Notes: a model not told the origin generated them from the sequence alone. 64,000 nucleotides of DNA from Siphonodentalium dalli (GCA_032622095.1 CP136067.1:96958707-97022706); one strand, 5' to 3'. Counted from the stretch's first letter, positions 31,848-43,974 are shown. Numbers and translations: made by a program.

Positions 31848-33850
31848 TTAAAATGGAGTAGTAGGTTTAACACCGAAGCAAATTATGAACAGGTGAGTCT
31901 TGAGAGCGTTCTTAAATTTTTCGAGAGTTTTCGCTTTTCTGAGAGTAAGGGGTAGTTCATTCCACACATTTACTGCTTTCTGTTGTGCACAGTTTGTCCG
32001 TACTTTCCTTCTGTCTTCCGCGTGGTGTTTTTCAGGTCAAGACCACATGTGCTTGATCTAGTGACACGCCCACCGATCTTAAGTTGGAACATGTCACAGA
32101 TGTAAGATGGTAGATGTCCCTTTATGGCCTTGTAAACAGTTATTGCACACCTATATTTTACACGAAATTCGAAGGACATAATATGCAGATCAAATCTAGC
32201 TTGAGATATATGGTCATATTTGGACACGTTGGCGATAAGTCTGGTACAGTTGTTTATCAGAATGTCAATTCGTCGGATGTTATCCTTTGTGATATGTGTC
32301 AAGAGAATGTTCAAGCTGTCCACACGCGATAGAATCAAGGACACAACGGCACGTTTGATAGCTTCCTTGCTAAGATGATATCGAACCCTGCGTAGTACTC
32401 TGAGTTGGAAGTAGCAGGTCCGTAGCATATTGGACACTATAACGTTCATATTCATGTTCGAATCAAAATATGCACCAAGATTCCTCAGGTTGTTACAACA
32501 TTTAATTTCTGAACCTGCCAAATGGACAGAAAACTGTTCACTGTCGTTGCCGTTGATTTGATGTGATAGTAGATTTAAAAAATGTTTTGTGCCTATTACA
32601 ATAAACTCGGATTTATCATCATTCAATTTTAATTTGTTCATCTGCATCCAGTGTTTCACGTCCAGAAAACAACTCTCTAGCCGACTTATCGCCTGACGGT
32701 ATGCATCCACGCTCTTCCTAGGGAATTCTACATAAATCTGAGTGTCATCGGCGTAGATATGGTACTGGACCGAGTGACTCTGAACAATTCGTCCAAGCGG
32801 AAGAGCAGAGGTCCCAGGATAGACCCATGAGGAACACCAACATCAAGATTCACACTCTCCGAATATGCCTGGCCAACCACAACGCGCTGTTTTCTGTTTG
32901 ACAAATAAGAGGAGAACCACTTTAATGCAAGTCCATCGATTCCTGTGATGTCACGAAGCCTATCAAGTAGCACGCGATGGTCACATGTATCAAATGCAGC
33001 ACTTAAGTCTAACATTAAAAGTAAAACACAGTTCCCGCGGTCTATATCGTTTTTCACTTTCAGAAGTGCTGTCTCACGCGAATGGTCTTTTCTGTATGCC
33101 GACTGATACACATCAAGCTGGTTGTAGGTGTTAACGTGGTCTAACAATTTAGCACTGACAATCTTCTCCAAAACTTTTGATATGAACGAAAGGTTCGAAA
33201 CTGGTCGATAATTCTTAAGAATTTCTGAGTCGAGCGAGGATTTCTTAAGAATAGGAATAACGTTAGCAAGTTTCATCACATCTGGAACATCTCCGCTAGA
33301 TAACGATATATTTATGATTTTGGTGAAGGCAGCCACAACATGTTGAACTGGCGGTTCCGATTTTATGAATTTTGTAGGAATTGGATCGAGTGCACACGAT
33401 TTGCTCGTCATTGCTCCAATACATTTATGCACCTCTGCATGTGATACTTCAGGAAATTCACATAACGTGACACTGACATTGGAAATATGTAATGAATTTG
33501 AACAGGCAGTGTCAGTTGGAAATTGATTTCGAATTGTTTCCACTTTATTGTGAAAAAACCTTACGAATGCGTCCGCCAAATCTTTTTTAGATTGGTGACT
33601 AGGAAGTTGGACACACTCTTTCTTAGTAAGAAGATTAACGACATCAAAGATCTCTTTTTGATTTGCACCCATTAAATAATTTTCGAAATATTCCTTTTTG
33701 GCTTGATGGACCATCTTTACAACCTGTTTTGAGTGATCAACAAGTTCACGTTTGTTTTCGTCCAAACGAAATTAGTGGTCTGTTAAACGCTTTCGCCAGT
33801 CATTATTCTTTCGCGCTCTTCACAACTGTAAAGAAGATACTCTATTGTGT
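31848..33850 (-). pseudogene. 5'-truncated LINE reverse transcriptase (CR1/L2 group)
   Basis: Non-LTR retrotransposon ORF2 lacking its endonuclease. Reading 5' to 3': a linker helix (DENKREL, AKKEYFENYL) at 33765-33650; RT fingers with NYRPVSNLS and FISKVLEKI (about 33180-33220); AYRKDHSRETALL; catalytic LLMLDLSAAFDT (about 32995-33025); VPHGSILGPLLF; YADD at 32744-32755; thumb NLGAYFD; C-terminal VNVWNELPLTLRKAKT near 31920-31965. Disruptions: TGA and TAA in the N-terminal part near 33835 and 33775, a frameshift between GPLLF and LPLGR near 32800 that also lost a few codons, and a frameshift near 31990. Final TAA at 31848. Cytoplasmic/nuclear target-primed reverse transcription in intact relatives; dead here. 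Confidence 0.9.
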
Positions 33851-34013
33851 CACGTTGTTAATTGTGTAATAATTGTAGCAATGTAAAAATGAAATGAAAA
33901 TGCCATGTCCTATAAACTGGTAAAAAAATTAGCGTACGGGGAAGGTAGTTGTGGGTGATTTACACGTCGATGGAGAGGTGTTTTCTAATCAGAGACATTA
34001 TAACACAATTAAC

Positions 34014-34377
34014 CAGCCTGTTCTCCCGAAAAATCGCACATTATCTGCTTATAAAGAACTTATTTAGGTAGATAATCTGCTTAGAATTGTATAATTTTGA
34101 GTCGATAATGTGCTGAAAATGTGAGCATTTTAGTCACATTATCGATTCATAATGTGGCGTTTCTAGGCAGATTATGTGCGGACAATTACAAAAATATGCC
34201 AACCTTCGACTTTTCAGGTGTACGCTCTTTGACATGTGTTTTCACTGTGGCTCGCGGTATAAAACGAAATAACGGCCATGACTTAATTATCTGCTTATAT
34301 CAGAATCAAATAATCACAATATGTACCTATTTCACATTATAGGTCGATTATGTGCGTATTACCGCGAGGATATGTTG
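34014..34377. mobile_element. hAT-like MITE (family 2)
   Basis: Ends CAGCCTGTTCTCCCGAAAA and CGCGAGGATATGTTG. Flanks share TTTTCTAATCAGAGAC / TTTTCTAATGAGAGAC, but not immediately adjacent to the ends. Confidence 0.75.
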
Positions 34378-34387
34378 TTTTCTAATG

Positions 34388-34847
34388 AGAGACGAAGGGT
34401 GGAAAAAACACTTTCATCAACTGGCCGATCCAAAAGAAAATGAGACGTTCAACAACGAATTTCACAACTTTCTCGATGACCATAACGTTATTAAACAGAC
34501 CAAGACTAAGTAGTGCGGATGCTTCAGGCAACTATAGAGGTATTACAGTTATTCCAATAAAGTTGCTCCAGATTATTGTAAGAGAGCAGATAGAGAGAAA
34601 CAGCTCTGCCTAAGCAATTACCTATTCAGAGGGGATTTACTGCTGAATCATCAACAATCATCAACACTCAACAGCGCTCTTATTCTAGTAGAAGTGACCA
34701 GAGAAAACAAAGATAATAAATCTACCGCCTATGCATTATTTTTATATGCTAAACCAGCATTTGATTTTGTCATAAAGACATGCTGTTAAGGAAATTATAC
34801 CACATCCAGATAGATCAGCCAACTTGGAGGATTGTAGACCAAATACC
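34388..34847 (+). pseudogene. Second LINE reverse transcriptase, left part
   Basis: Degenerate non-LTR ORF2 of a different clade from the element at 31848. Readable: GWKKHFHQLADPKEN and FLDDHNVI upstream of the RT domain; NYRGITVIP and KLLQIIVREQIERN (fingers); QRGFTAESST; then LLRKLYHIQIDQPTWRIVDQI up to the insertion at 34848. Several frameshifts, stops and an internal deletion. Continues at 35688. Confidence 0.8.
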
Positions 34848-35676
34848 AGTCTGGGTGAACGTCGACTCTATATTTGAAATCTAGAGTCTGGAGCTAATGT
34901 CGCCAAAACCATTTCTATTCAGCGAAGAGCTTCCCCAAAATGACGTCACGGGTTTTAAAAAATACATCGATGATTGACAGGTGTCCCCACGTGTTATTTG
35001 TTGTGCTTCGCAAACAATGGCCTGTGTCGCGACATAAACTTGCAGAAGATAATATTTGTCGTATGTGCGACTATTCTTTTTCGGGAGATGAACTCGCTGC
35101 ATCAACCGGAAAGCTGCATCCGAGAGCAAAAAATAAGGTCGTCATCAAAAATGATGCTTTAGAACTATTTAAAAGCATAAAATTAAGTCATTTCCTCGGT
35201 GTTTAACTTTCAGATGACTTTTTTACGACAAATAATTTGATTTGCAAAACATGTTACAATAAAGTAAATCAAATACACGGACATGAGTGAGTTCTATTTA
35301 TATTTATGGGAGGCCAAGTTGGTACCATGCGCTGGCCTATCTATCAGTAGCACATCCTTCAAATTAATCCGAATCGTACCGAATATATAATTTCGAAGTC
35401 ATTTTTTCTGTCTGTGTTGTATTTGCAAGCATCGCTTTCGATCGGAGAAATACCGACCAAATTCCGCTCTGTTACTATATTTAGAGGTGACATTATGGGA
35501 GTCTCCGCCCACTAACACTTGTTTATTAACCCACACGGTATCATTGGACGGAAAATAATTTACGCAATCAATCAGATTACGGAATCCCGAGGACTTGTAA
35601 ATGAGATAGCGATGTTATCCGTCAGACCTAATATTCAATGTTGTAATGAATATTTAGGTATGAGTTTACTCAGACT
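34848..35676. mobile_element. 829-bp TIR element carrying a captured zinc-finger exon
   Basis: Starts AGTCTGGGTGAAC and ends GTTTACTCAGACT, a 13-bp terminal inverted repeat with two mismatches. The 11-bp sequence GACCAAATACC flanks it directly on both sides (34837-34847 and 35677-35687). Without the insert and one flank the LINE frame reads straight through (IVDQIP then AECFSVVKWNG), which proves the boundaries. Long target duplication suggests a Mutator-like mechanism (inference). Confidence 0.88.
34940..35286 (+). pseudogene. Captured first exon, ZAD-like C2...C2 zinc finger
   Basis: Starts at ATG 34940 (MTSRVLKN) or 34974 (MIDRCPHV). Encodes CRMC (about residues 40-43), HPRAKNKVVIKN, ends a segment at an in-frame TAA (35204-35206) after LSHFLGV, then continues in frame with LSDDFFTTNNLICKTCYNKV, giving a second CxxC. 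The pair of CxxC motifs about 50 residues apart resembles a ZAD-type zinc-binding domain; no specific family recognised. A CRE-like TGACGTCA sits at 34940-34947, overlapping the first ATG, and the open stretch ends at GA/GTGAGT, a good splice donor. Looks like a promoter plus exon 1 of a host gene carried in the transposon, now with one stop codon. Confidence 0.55.
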
Positions 35677-35687
35677 GACCAAATACC

Positions 35688-36294
35688 TGCTGAATGTTTC
35701 TCAGTTGTGAAGTGGAATGGTCAAAGTTCACAGCATTTTCCTATACTACAGGGCGTACGTCAAGGAGTTTGTGGTAGTAAGATGAATTTTAGGGAAGTAT
35801 GATTTACCACCACCGAGAGACTTATTCAATCAGCCACCTGATATACTGTCAAGAGTGCTGCAAATGCCTACTGGAAGAACAGAACCACAAGTCTATCTGA
35901 CAGATATCGATCATCGAATGTTTTGAATTGCAAGAGCTACACTCCAGAAAACGTCCACGCCATTATGAAGACTGGCGGTAAACCTAGTAGAGCTGCACGT
36001 CGACATGCTGTGAAGCTTAAACTACCCATAAATACTGACAACCTTGCCGACAATAGTGCTAAATACAAAAAGAGTGATGGCCAATGTATATTATGTGAAC
36101 ACGAAGACAGACTGCACTTTCTGATAATTTTGCTATTTATATGTAGAGATATGATTGCCATTTGGTATTCCATACTAATAACTCAAAATTGCCTAAAACT
36201 TAAACCTCCCCCTATCGGGCGGAATAAAAAACGTCATCGCAGAGCGACACTGTTATCGGATGCGTTCTGCCACGCATATACATGTACACCCTAA
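35688..36294 (+). pseudogene. Second LINE reverse transcriptase, right part
   Basis: Continues the RT thumb region with VVKWNGQSSQHFPILQGVRQG, then degraded sequence, then a C-terminal domain (RAARRHAVKLKLPINTDNL, CILCEHEDRLHFL with CX2C and His) and trailing residues to 36294. The CxxC...H motif fits the C-terminal zinc knuckle of this LINE type. Not functional. Confidence 0.78.
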
Positions 36295-37990
36295 GAACAC
36301 TTAGTACATGTAATCAAACTTGATGTTCTAATCAAGTTTGAATATTCAAAAATGCTAATTGTCGAAATTTAAATTGTGTTCCAAATACCTCGTTTAATAC
36401 GATGAAATTACACTAGTGAGTGTGTCTAATTTTGAAATATTCTTCTGATTATGTCCCGTCAGCACCTTAAGAATGTTAGAATGAAAAATGTGTGGCCGTG
36501 CAGGCATCACAGGCAAGATGGTCTCCAAAATTGGCGCCGTTGTACAATTTTATCTGCATTTTATAGAGAATATATTTAATAATGCATGTACAACTGTATA
36601 CATATTTATGATACACGTTGGCGATCCGTACCAAAGATGGCCACCAAAATGGCTACTGGATATTGAATAATGGAATATTTCTTCTCAGTCAGGTTGTGTA
36701 TCACTCCTGGGATAACGTTTCACTTAAAAATTTTCTTGTTAGCCGATGAATCAAATATCTGAGACATTTTGCTATCACCAGTACGATGCAATCTTACACA
36801 CATTGATTTTGAATGTTTTATATGAATCTTTACCGCGAACTTATTCTGGTATTCTAACCATGACACGAGCAGAAATGTGCGAATGAAGTCAATATTACAT
36901 ATTGCTATTTCGACCCTCTCTCACCAAGTTTAATAAAATCTATACCGGCGCAGTATAATATAGACTTTAATTTGCTCTATTCACTTTCATTGTGGGTGAA
37001 TGAGACCAATCTGCCCTTGTGACATGTATTCCTATATAGAGTTGATGCACTGACTATTTGAATGGGCATATATTTTGTTTCCCATACATGCAATCTTTGA
37101 AAAATAATAAAACAACGTTCATAAGCTATGGTCAGTCTTGACCGATTTGAACGTAATAGAGATAACACATGGGGTCAATTACACACTAGCGTATGTTACA
37201 GTAATATAGGAACAAACCGATGCACAATGTATAAACCACATACACATATGTGTTGGTGCATCTTCATCTGGGATTCTAATTCTAGCCTTACTTATTGCGG
37301 ATAAAACCAATGCAATATAGACACTTTCTTGTATATAATTATTCATTGCATCGGGGATTTCGTGGAATAAGATATTCAAAAGTGACACGAAATCAACCAA
37401 ACTATCATCACAGTTTTAGAACATTTAGTTGGGTATGAATAGTAGGTTTGGACTATCGTTTACTCAAAAGCCGACAACTGTATACACATTGAGTTAGAAG
37501 TGTACAGGTGTTTGGTGTGTCAGTGTATATGATGATTCGCTTACCAAATTTCCTTATCTATCTTATAATCAATCCTTAGGCGATGACCGTGACCGTTTTC
37601 GTATCTTGACGTTTACTGTGACATGGGTGAATGCAGAATTCAAACTTAACTCCATTTCCTGCACATTTGGTATACACTGATATGAATGACAATTAACACG
37701 CACCACCATTACACCCTGGACTATACTCTTATGGAATGTTCTATTCGGTGACCAATATGTATATGTTGTAGACATAATTAAAATGCAACACAGATGCTCG
37801 GGCTAGTTGCGCAATAACATGTAATTGAGGGTACTGTAAATTGATTGCACCGCGCACCGACCGATTGACAATTTCCATTGCTAAAACGTCAATCCCATAA
37901 GTAGATCGTGTTCCTGATGGAGAAAAGAACACTCTAAATAACATGCTATAGCGAGACATATTTCTATCGGCCTCGTCGATGTCAATGCCA
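36295..37990. other. Intergenic, nothing recognised
   Basis: Mixed AT-rich sequence on both strands with no credible coding frame or clear repeat; 36500-36660 is somewhat GC-richer. Confidence 0.4.
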
Positions 37991-38009
37991 ACAGTATATA
38001 CGATTGAAT

Positions 38010-38300
38010 GTTTGATTGGGGTTTAATGTCGCTTTCGTCATCAAAGGCCATATCAGGACATTGTCAGCTTTAGTGGTGTCGGAAATCCGCACACTTATGG
38101 CTTATCTAACAGTGATTTCAATGGCTGAAAAACTTGTCGACCATTTGCGGCAAACCACCGTTCATCGGCCAGTAACTGGCAACTCCACCAAATAACGATT
38201 TCGTGTTACAGAGTCCACGATGGAAAGTTGTACCCCTAACCGTTGGAGCCACCGAGGCCCTCAATCGTATATAAAAATGAACAGGGGATAGAGGAGTGGG
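38010..38300. mobile_element. Possible SINE or SINE-derived repeat
   Basis: GGGGTTTAATGTCGCTTTCG followed by GGCCATATCAGGACA resembles the body of dispersed SINEs of molluscs as remembered. No A/B box tRNA head could be fixed. Confidence 0.25.
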
Positions 38301-39638
38301 AGACTACTGCCTTGCCTATATATGTCGACTTGAGCTAGTGATGTCTATTATACACCGAATAACACCGGCCACGATGGACGCCATCGTTCTGGTGTCCACA
38401 AGGCCACCGTTTCGCCACGATAATATTTCTCAAAGGTATCTGTATGTCACAATGAACAACTGAGTGGGGGGGGGGGGGTAAATTATGGCGTGGTACTCAG
38501 TTTATTAAACCGGCTTCGGCACTAAATGTACGATCGAACAAAAAACGACGAAAATTAAGTTTCTGTTTGATTTTTGGTCATATTCAGTGGGAAAGCAGAC
38601 CTTAATCGTGTTTGCTGTGACTGTTAGTCATATATAACAACATAATCACTTGTCAGCTGATGACAAAGTGAAACGACTGATTATGTGACTCGATTCGACT
38701 GTTTCACTGGTCTGCGAGCGTTTAGGGAGAGGGTTAAGTTTCAGATTAGTAAGTAATTATGTATGTGATAAGCATGCCAATGTCATATATTGTCCGGAAC
38801 ACAGATAACTCAGGCAGATTACAGTTTTGTGGATATTTTAATATATATTAAATATTGGCGTTTGTTGGTCCGAAAAATAATGAAAAGTTTGTCGTTTTTC
38901 GACGTTTTCTCCAAGTTCAGCTGAATAAATCGGCTGTTCAGCAGGCAGAATGGGGGCACTTTCTGCCCCATCTGTCACTATACAGATAATCCCCTTCAGA
39001 AAATATGACTTTTATAGATCGTGGGTGAATTTTAGTTTTTCGATTTTGTGCAATTTGTGGGTCAATACTCCGCAGATGTCCATTGTGTGTCAAGTGTTGA
39101 ATTGTAATATAGGATATGATTTTCTCGAGGGCTCGAAAGTGCAGGGTATCTAAAAAACTAGAGGCTTTCTGAGAATCTCGTACTGGCCTATATAGAATGA
39201 ATTGAACACAAATTTATGATGGTTTTTAGTTAACACGGTTGATATAACTGCGTACCTCTCAGCACATTTTAGCAATGCCTAGCTGTGTACCCTTCAGCAC
39301 ATTTTAGCAAACCACGGTTACCCTTCAGCACATACGACATCGATGTCAACGCCGGACATCTATTATTATGTTAACTAGAATATAAGTATGATATTCAATT
39401 TGTGTTGGGTTATTTAGTGTTGACTGCGAGATAAACATGTGTGATAAGGGTGGTTAAATAATTTTGTCAACACGAAAAGACACATTTAAAATGGAACTAT
39501 ATTTGTTCTTGAATGTGTTTTACTTCCTCTTTGGTTGTGACAAGGAAATAGATACTAATTTGTTTTAAACCCAGCCGTTTTGAGATCGTTTTTCCTTGCT
39601 AAAATCTGATTATGTGATAAAATGGATTTCAAATTCGT
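38301..39638. other. Intergenic
   Basis: A run of 13 G near 38466. Near 39255-39330 three copies of CTTCAGCACATTTTAGCAA-like sequence, also related to the foldback near 59020. No gene. Confidence 0.4.
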
Positions 39639-39752
39639 TGCAATTCTATACGAAAGTTTATTAACCTCGTCCGCAAAATTAGATTCGAGCCTCGCTAAAG
39701 CTCGGCTCGAGTCGAATTTAGTGCACTCCGTTAATAAATTTCGTATAGAATT
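39639..39752. repeat. Foldback, arms of about 50 bp
   Basis: GCAATTCTATACGAAAGTTT at the left pairs with ATTTCGTATAGAATTGC at the right; inner arms CCTCGTCC, AAATTAGATTCGAG and TCGAATTTAG also pair, with loop near AGCTCGG. Confidence 0.75.
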
Positions 39753-40359
39753 GCGACTCATTAGAGAATATAATGTATACTAAAATCACAACTGGAGATT
39801 TTCCAATCAGATAGAAAAGTAATAGAAAGTCCTTTCCCGTAGAACGGACGTCGTGTTGTCTCCAAATTTATTTGTTCAGTGTTTTATTGTTTTGTGCTGT
39901 CAATGCAATCTGTTGTAGTGTTATCATTTTATATTGTTATGTTGAGAGAGGAGCAACTGTAAGTTTTGTAACATGTGCATCGACCCCTTAGTTGAGTCGA
40001 GCTTAATAAATATGCTTAAACTAAACTATAAATGTGTTGGTCGAAGCCCCATGGCGATTTGAAGCGTAAAATTAAGCCCGCCTTCTTACATCACTGTCCC
40101 GCTCCGGACATCAAACTACGTCGAAAAATTGGTGAAATACTCTTCAATGAGCCGCAGAAAGACTCATTCATGTCACAAAATTTTGAAAATCGTTATTTCG
40201 TTCAGCAATATAGTTTTCTTCAATAATCAATATACGTAATAATAAAGAACATTCCTTGTTAGTCAATTACTCAAATAAAATGTGTCGGTCTCAGATCTCT
40301 GCGAAAAACAAAAACCAAATTAATGATGCTCTGTCCGAATTAGTTGAGATTTTCTATGT
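39753..40359. other. Intergenic, nothing recognised
   Basis: No supported feature. Confidence 0.4.
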
Positions 40360-40367
40360 TAATTTTC

Positions 40368-40728
40368 CAACACATCCTCCTCCAAATAGGTTCATATTGG
40401 ATGTACATATTCAGACATGTTCATATTGGACGGATCTGATTTTGATATAAACCCATAGTGACCCGTTATTCCGTTGAATGGTGCGAGCCGCAGTGAAAAT
40501 TCATTAATAAGAGCGTGAATCTGGTAAGTCATGTCGATGAACAAGGGTAGAATAAATAGTGACAATAGGGGCATATTTCGTATGGAAATATTCCCATATC
40601 AGAGTGTTTTAAAAAACGTGTTTTACGTCCATATAGATTGCATATTGAATTTTACTAATGCAAAATATGAGCATATTTCGCTAATTAAAATACGTCCGTT
40701 GTGTGCTTATTTTCACCAGAAGAGGCTG
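40368..40728. mobile_element. hAT-like MITE (family 2) with 8-bp target duplication
   Basis: Ends CAACACATCCTCC and AGAAGAGGCTG. Exact 8-bp TAATTTTC at 40360-40367 and 40729-40736. Contains the 29-bp TTCATATTGGATG unit repeated about 1.4 times (40389 onward). Confidence 0.88.
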
Positions 40729-40935
40729 TAATTTTCAGCTATCTAGTTAATAGATAAACAGAACATATTTGCAATTGCCATCATTCGTATGACACAAATA
40801 TCGCGAAAACACACACTATATACTATATGCTATAATCCATCATTTAACACGGGAAACGAGTACAAAATATCATAACTCATGACGCTCATTGTTATCTTCT
40901 GTATTTGGGCGACGGGAGCATGGGCCTCTTTTTAA

Positions 40936-41303
40936 CCATTTACCCAACAGAACGGCCCTGTGCCAATGCATTCTCTTATATATGCGAGTCGACCATAGGT
41001 CGCCTCGCATATATAAGAGAATGCATTGGCTTAACACATTAAAAATTATAAAATTGTTAAAGAATGTAAGAAAAAATGTTTTAAAAAGATTTTTTTTAGG
41101 CCAATGCATTCTCTTATATATGCGAGGCGACCTATGGTCGACTCGCATATAGAAGAGAATGCATTGGCACAGGGCATAACTGTAACTATCACAATGTGCT
41201 CAATGATATCCATATTTGTATGGTTCTATTGAGACAGACCGAAGATAATTTAGGCTGTTGCAGCTTTATTTGGCCGTTTGTGGCCGGTTTGTTGGGTAAA
41301 AGG
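40936..41303. mobile_element. piggyBac-like MITE, variant 2
   Basis: TTAA at 40932-40935 and 41304-41307, ends CCATTTACCCAACAG / TTGTTGGGTAAAAGG, both hairpins present, shorter spacer than at 28522. Confidence 0.85.
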
Positions 41304-41307
41304 TTAA

Positions 41308-41480
41308 GAGACGGTCATTGTATTTTTGACTGGCTGACAAAATATGTTAAAAATTCCTCTTTGTAAAGTCAAAATTTGGTTACTAAAATATAATATCAAT
41401 GACTGATCTAATTATTTTCTGGTTTTGTAGACGTACATATGTTGTTTTTTATGGTGTCAAATCTAACAGGACATCTGTAT
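41308..41480. repeat. Dispersed repeat family 5
   Basis: AGACGGTCATTGTATTTTTG, GGCTGACAAAATATG, CCTCTTTGTAAAG, ATTTTCTGG, GTGTCAAATC. Related stretches near 43975-44210, 56700-56825, 60395-60615 (inverted) and 62745-62945. Confidence 0.6.
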
Positions 41481-41511
41481 TATTACTATCACTTTGACAC
41501 GTTTTTTTAAG

Positions 41512-41535
41512 AGTATATATATATATATATATATT
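41512..41535. repeat. (TA)n microsatellite
   Basis: Twelve or so TA dinucleotides. Confidence 0.9.
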
Positions 41536-42267
41536 TGTAGAACGACAGTTCGTTTATTCATGAACAGATCTTAAGACTTAACCCTCATTTTAAATTACGC
41601 AGAACATATTGTGTAGTATATTCAAGTGAGTCATGGCCTGTTTAAATGGAATATAAAAAAAACATTCCAGGAAAATCAGTCTATAACATTCTATTCACAC
41701 AGAAAATTTAGTTTAGGTGACCCCGATCGATCAATGATGAAATATAGATACCAGTGTTGGTTGAATCAATGTGAAGGCCATAGAAATTATACCTGACGGT
41801 GTACGCCTCATCGAACGGCAAACGATTGCTTCGAAAACGATTATGTGCAGTTATCGTCGGCGTAAACAGTACAGGACAATCATTTGTTCTCTATAGGGTA
41901 GAAATTATGAATGAATATGGAGCAGACGACATTATTAAAAAATACCCACACGGAGCCTCAGAAAACGTCGCCACTGACAGATGTCATTCGTTAGCTCCGC
42001 CTTAACGCGCCCGAGTAAGTTACAACAGTCGCACCGCTTATTTCGAGTTTCTAAACGCGACAGCACGCATTGGAGTTTACCACGGATTAACACTCGCCTA
42101 TGTACCTGTTTATAAAGTTCCGAGTTTTATTCCTTGAGATATGTTCGAAAGTTGATGACTTATGTTATTAAGGAGGAGTGCTGTGGATTGTCCGCCGTGG
42201 TCCTTTTGGATATTATATTCCTATGTATCTGGAAGTAAATTCTCAGACCGTTTTGATGTAGTCGATC
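41536..42267. other. Intergenic, nothing recognised
   Basis: No supported feature. The sequence upstream of 42268 could hold a promoter for the possible exon there, but no clear element is seen. Confidence 0.35.
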
Positions 42268-42436
42268 ATGAACCTTAATGGCTTATTAACTCTAACTGCT
42301 GCAGTTACTCTGTATATAGTGCGATCTCGATGTGAAAAGCTTGGGACTTCCCAAGGGAGTGATAAGGAATTCAGGGATATTGCTAAACCCAATATCACTG
42401 TTCCTTTATTCTCGAAAATCCGGCATCCGCGACCAG
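42268..42436 (+). CDS. Possible first exon of a secreted protein
   Basis: ATG at 42268 opens a 56-codon stretch with a signal-peptide-like N-terminus (MNLNGLLTLTAAVTLYIV, then RSRC) and a polar region (EFRDIAKPNITVPLF, RHPRPG) with an NIT sequon. It is followed exactly by CAG/GTAAGC, a good 5' splice site at 42437. A hAT-like MITE begins 13 bp into the putative intron. No downstream exon was identified and no family is recognised, so this could be chance. Confidence 0.3.
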
Positions 42437-42449
42437 GTAAGCATGCGCA

Positions 42450-42880
42450 AGGGTGCGTTCATACACTGGCAAGTTTGCACGGTATTTTTTGGAGGCAATT
42501 TATCATAGAAAACCCTATGGTACCATAATATGATTTATAGGAACGGCAACATCCATATAAAATGCATATTTACCAAAGCTATCGACAAGAGAAATAAAAT
42601 TTCGGTACTTCCACATGGAACGGTGCTACTAACACATTGCCTTAAAATACCTGTATGATTGATTAGTGCTAGATGTATAAGTGCATGATATTTACAGGCA
42701 AATGTCGATAGCTTCCCTATATACCAGTGAACTACAAAACTTGTATTTTTCATGTAGTTGGTTGTGATACAGATGCAATTTACGATCATTTCTGCATTTT
42801 GTTTCTGTGACATTGTAGCTTTCTGCACCGCAATTCCTGCAAAAGTATGCCTGGGAAATTTGCGAGTGTATGCGTACCCT
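42450..42880. mobile_element. hAT-like MITE (family 4), copy 1
   Basis: Inverted ends AGGGTGCGTTCATACACTGG and TTTGCGAGTGTATGCGTACC CT, imperfect. Noncoding. Confidence 0.6.
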
Positions 42881-42881
42881 A

Positions 42882-43232
42882 AGGGTGCGTTCACACGCTG
42901 TCAAATTTCCCTAGCAATTGTTTAGGCAATTCGTAGCAGAGGGTAAACGTGTGCACAGATATGAACGACAACATCGATATGCATCAACGTGAGTGTTGAT
43001 ATCTATGTAATTCATTATGGTAATCTGCAACTAAACCTAGCATGCAAATAACCGACCGGAAACAACCGTTCAACCACTCATGACACTCATGGCTCTAAGA
43101 CGATATAAGACAATCGGAGAGATGTAATATGTAGTTCCGACATTTATCACTCACACGGTTGTAATAGACCGTCGTCTGAAGAATTGCCTGCTCATTTGCC
43201 AGGCTATGTTGCCAGCAGTGTGAACGTGACCT
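42882..43232. mobile_element. hAT-like MITE (family 4), copy 2
   Basis: Inverted ends AGGGTGCGTTCACACGCTG and CAGCAGTGTGAACGTGACCT. Abuts copy 1. Confidence 0.6.
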
Positions 43233-43239
43233 GAATATC

Positions 43240-43452
43240 AAAAGAGCCCACATGGGTAATGCATTTTATAAAGAGCCCACATGGGTAATGCATTTTATAA
43301 AGAGCCCACATGGGTAATGAAGTTTATAAGGAGACCATGCGGGTAATGCATTTTATAAAGAGCCCACATGGGTAACGCAATTTACATTGAGCCCCCCCCC
43401 ACGGGAAATGCATTTTATATAGAGGTTTAGAGCCCACGTGGATAACGCAAAT
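43240..43452. repeat. 30-bp minisatellite, about 7-8 copies
   Basis: TAAAGAGCCCACATGGGTAA then TGCATTTTA; later copies degrade and include a C run near 43393. Confidence 0.85.
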
Positions 43453-43974
43453 TCATTTTCTCGCAGATATAATGCATATCTTACTATTGGAGTTTATAAA
43501 ATGCAATGTAGCGATTTCATAATCATGAAGTGAAGATTCTAGAGATTTCATGGATACTTGGACGTGAAAAAGGCTCAAAATGTCAAAAGAAGATTGAAGA
43601 TTGAAGATTTACCAATTTATTTATTTGGGGGAATTCGATTAGGTAGTACATTTATGTTGACTAGATTTCGGGCACAACGATCTCGGCCTCCAGATTTGCA
43701 CGCCAATTTCTGTAACAAATATACAATACAGCCCTTGAGTCTTCCATGTATAAGGATCGAGATAGTCTCTTCCCGCTTCTTCTGGTTAAAGGTGCCTTGT
43801 CTGATTTGGCATAACATTAGTCAAACTTATGTAAGTTAATTATCAGCTTCCTTGGCAAATGAAAAATGCTTGCAATCATCATCGCAAAAATAGACAATAC
43901 AAAATACAATCCATCATTTTTTTCTACATTGACCAGGAGTACACAAGATAATAATCAAGAACGCGCTTTGTTAT
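43453..43974. other. Intergenic, nothing recognised
   Basis: Open frames here lack any recognisable domain. Confidence 0.35.

Noticed and set aside
33180..33200. GGTTCGAAACTGG as a tRNA B-box
   Set aside because: It lies in the LINE reverse transcriptase coding sequence and no cloverleaf surrounds it.
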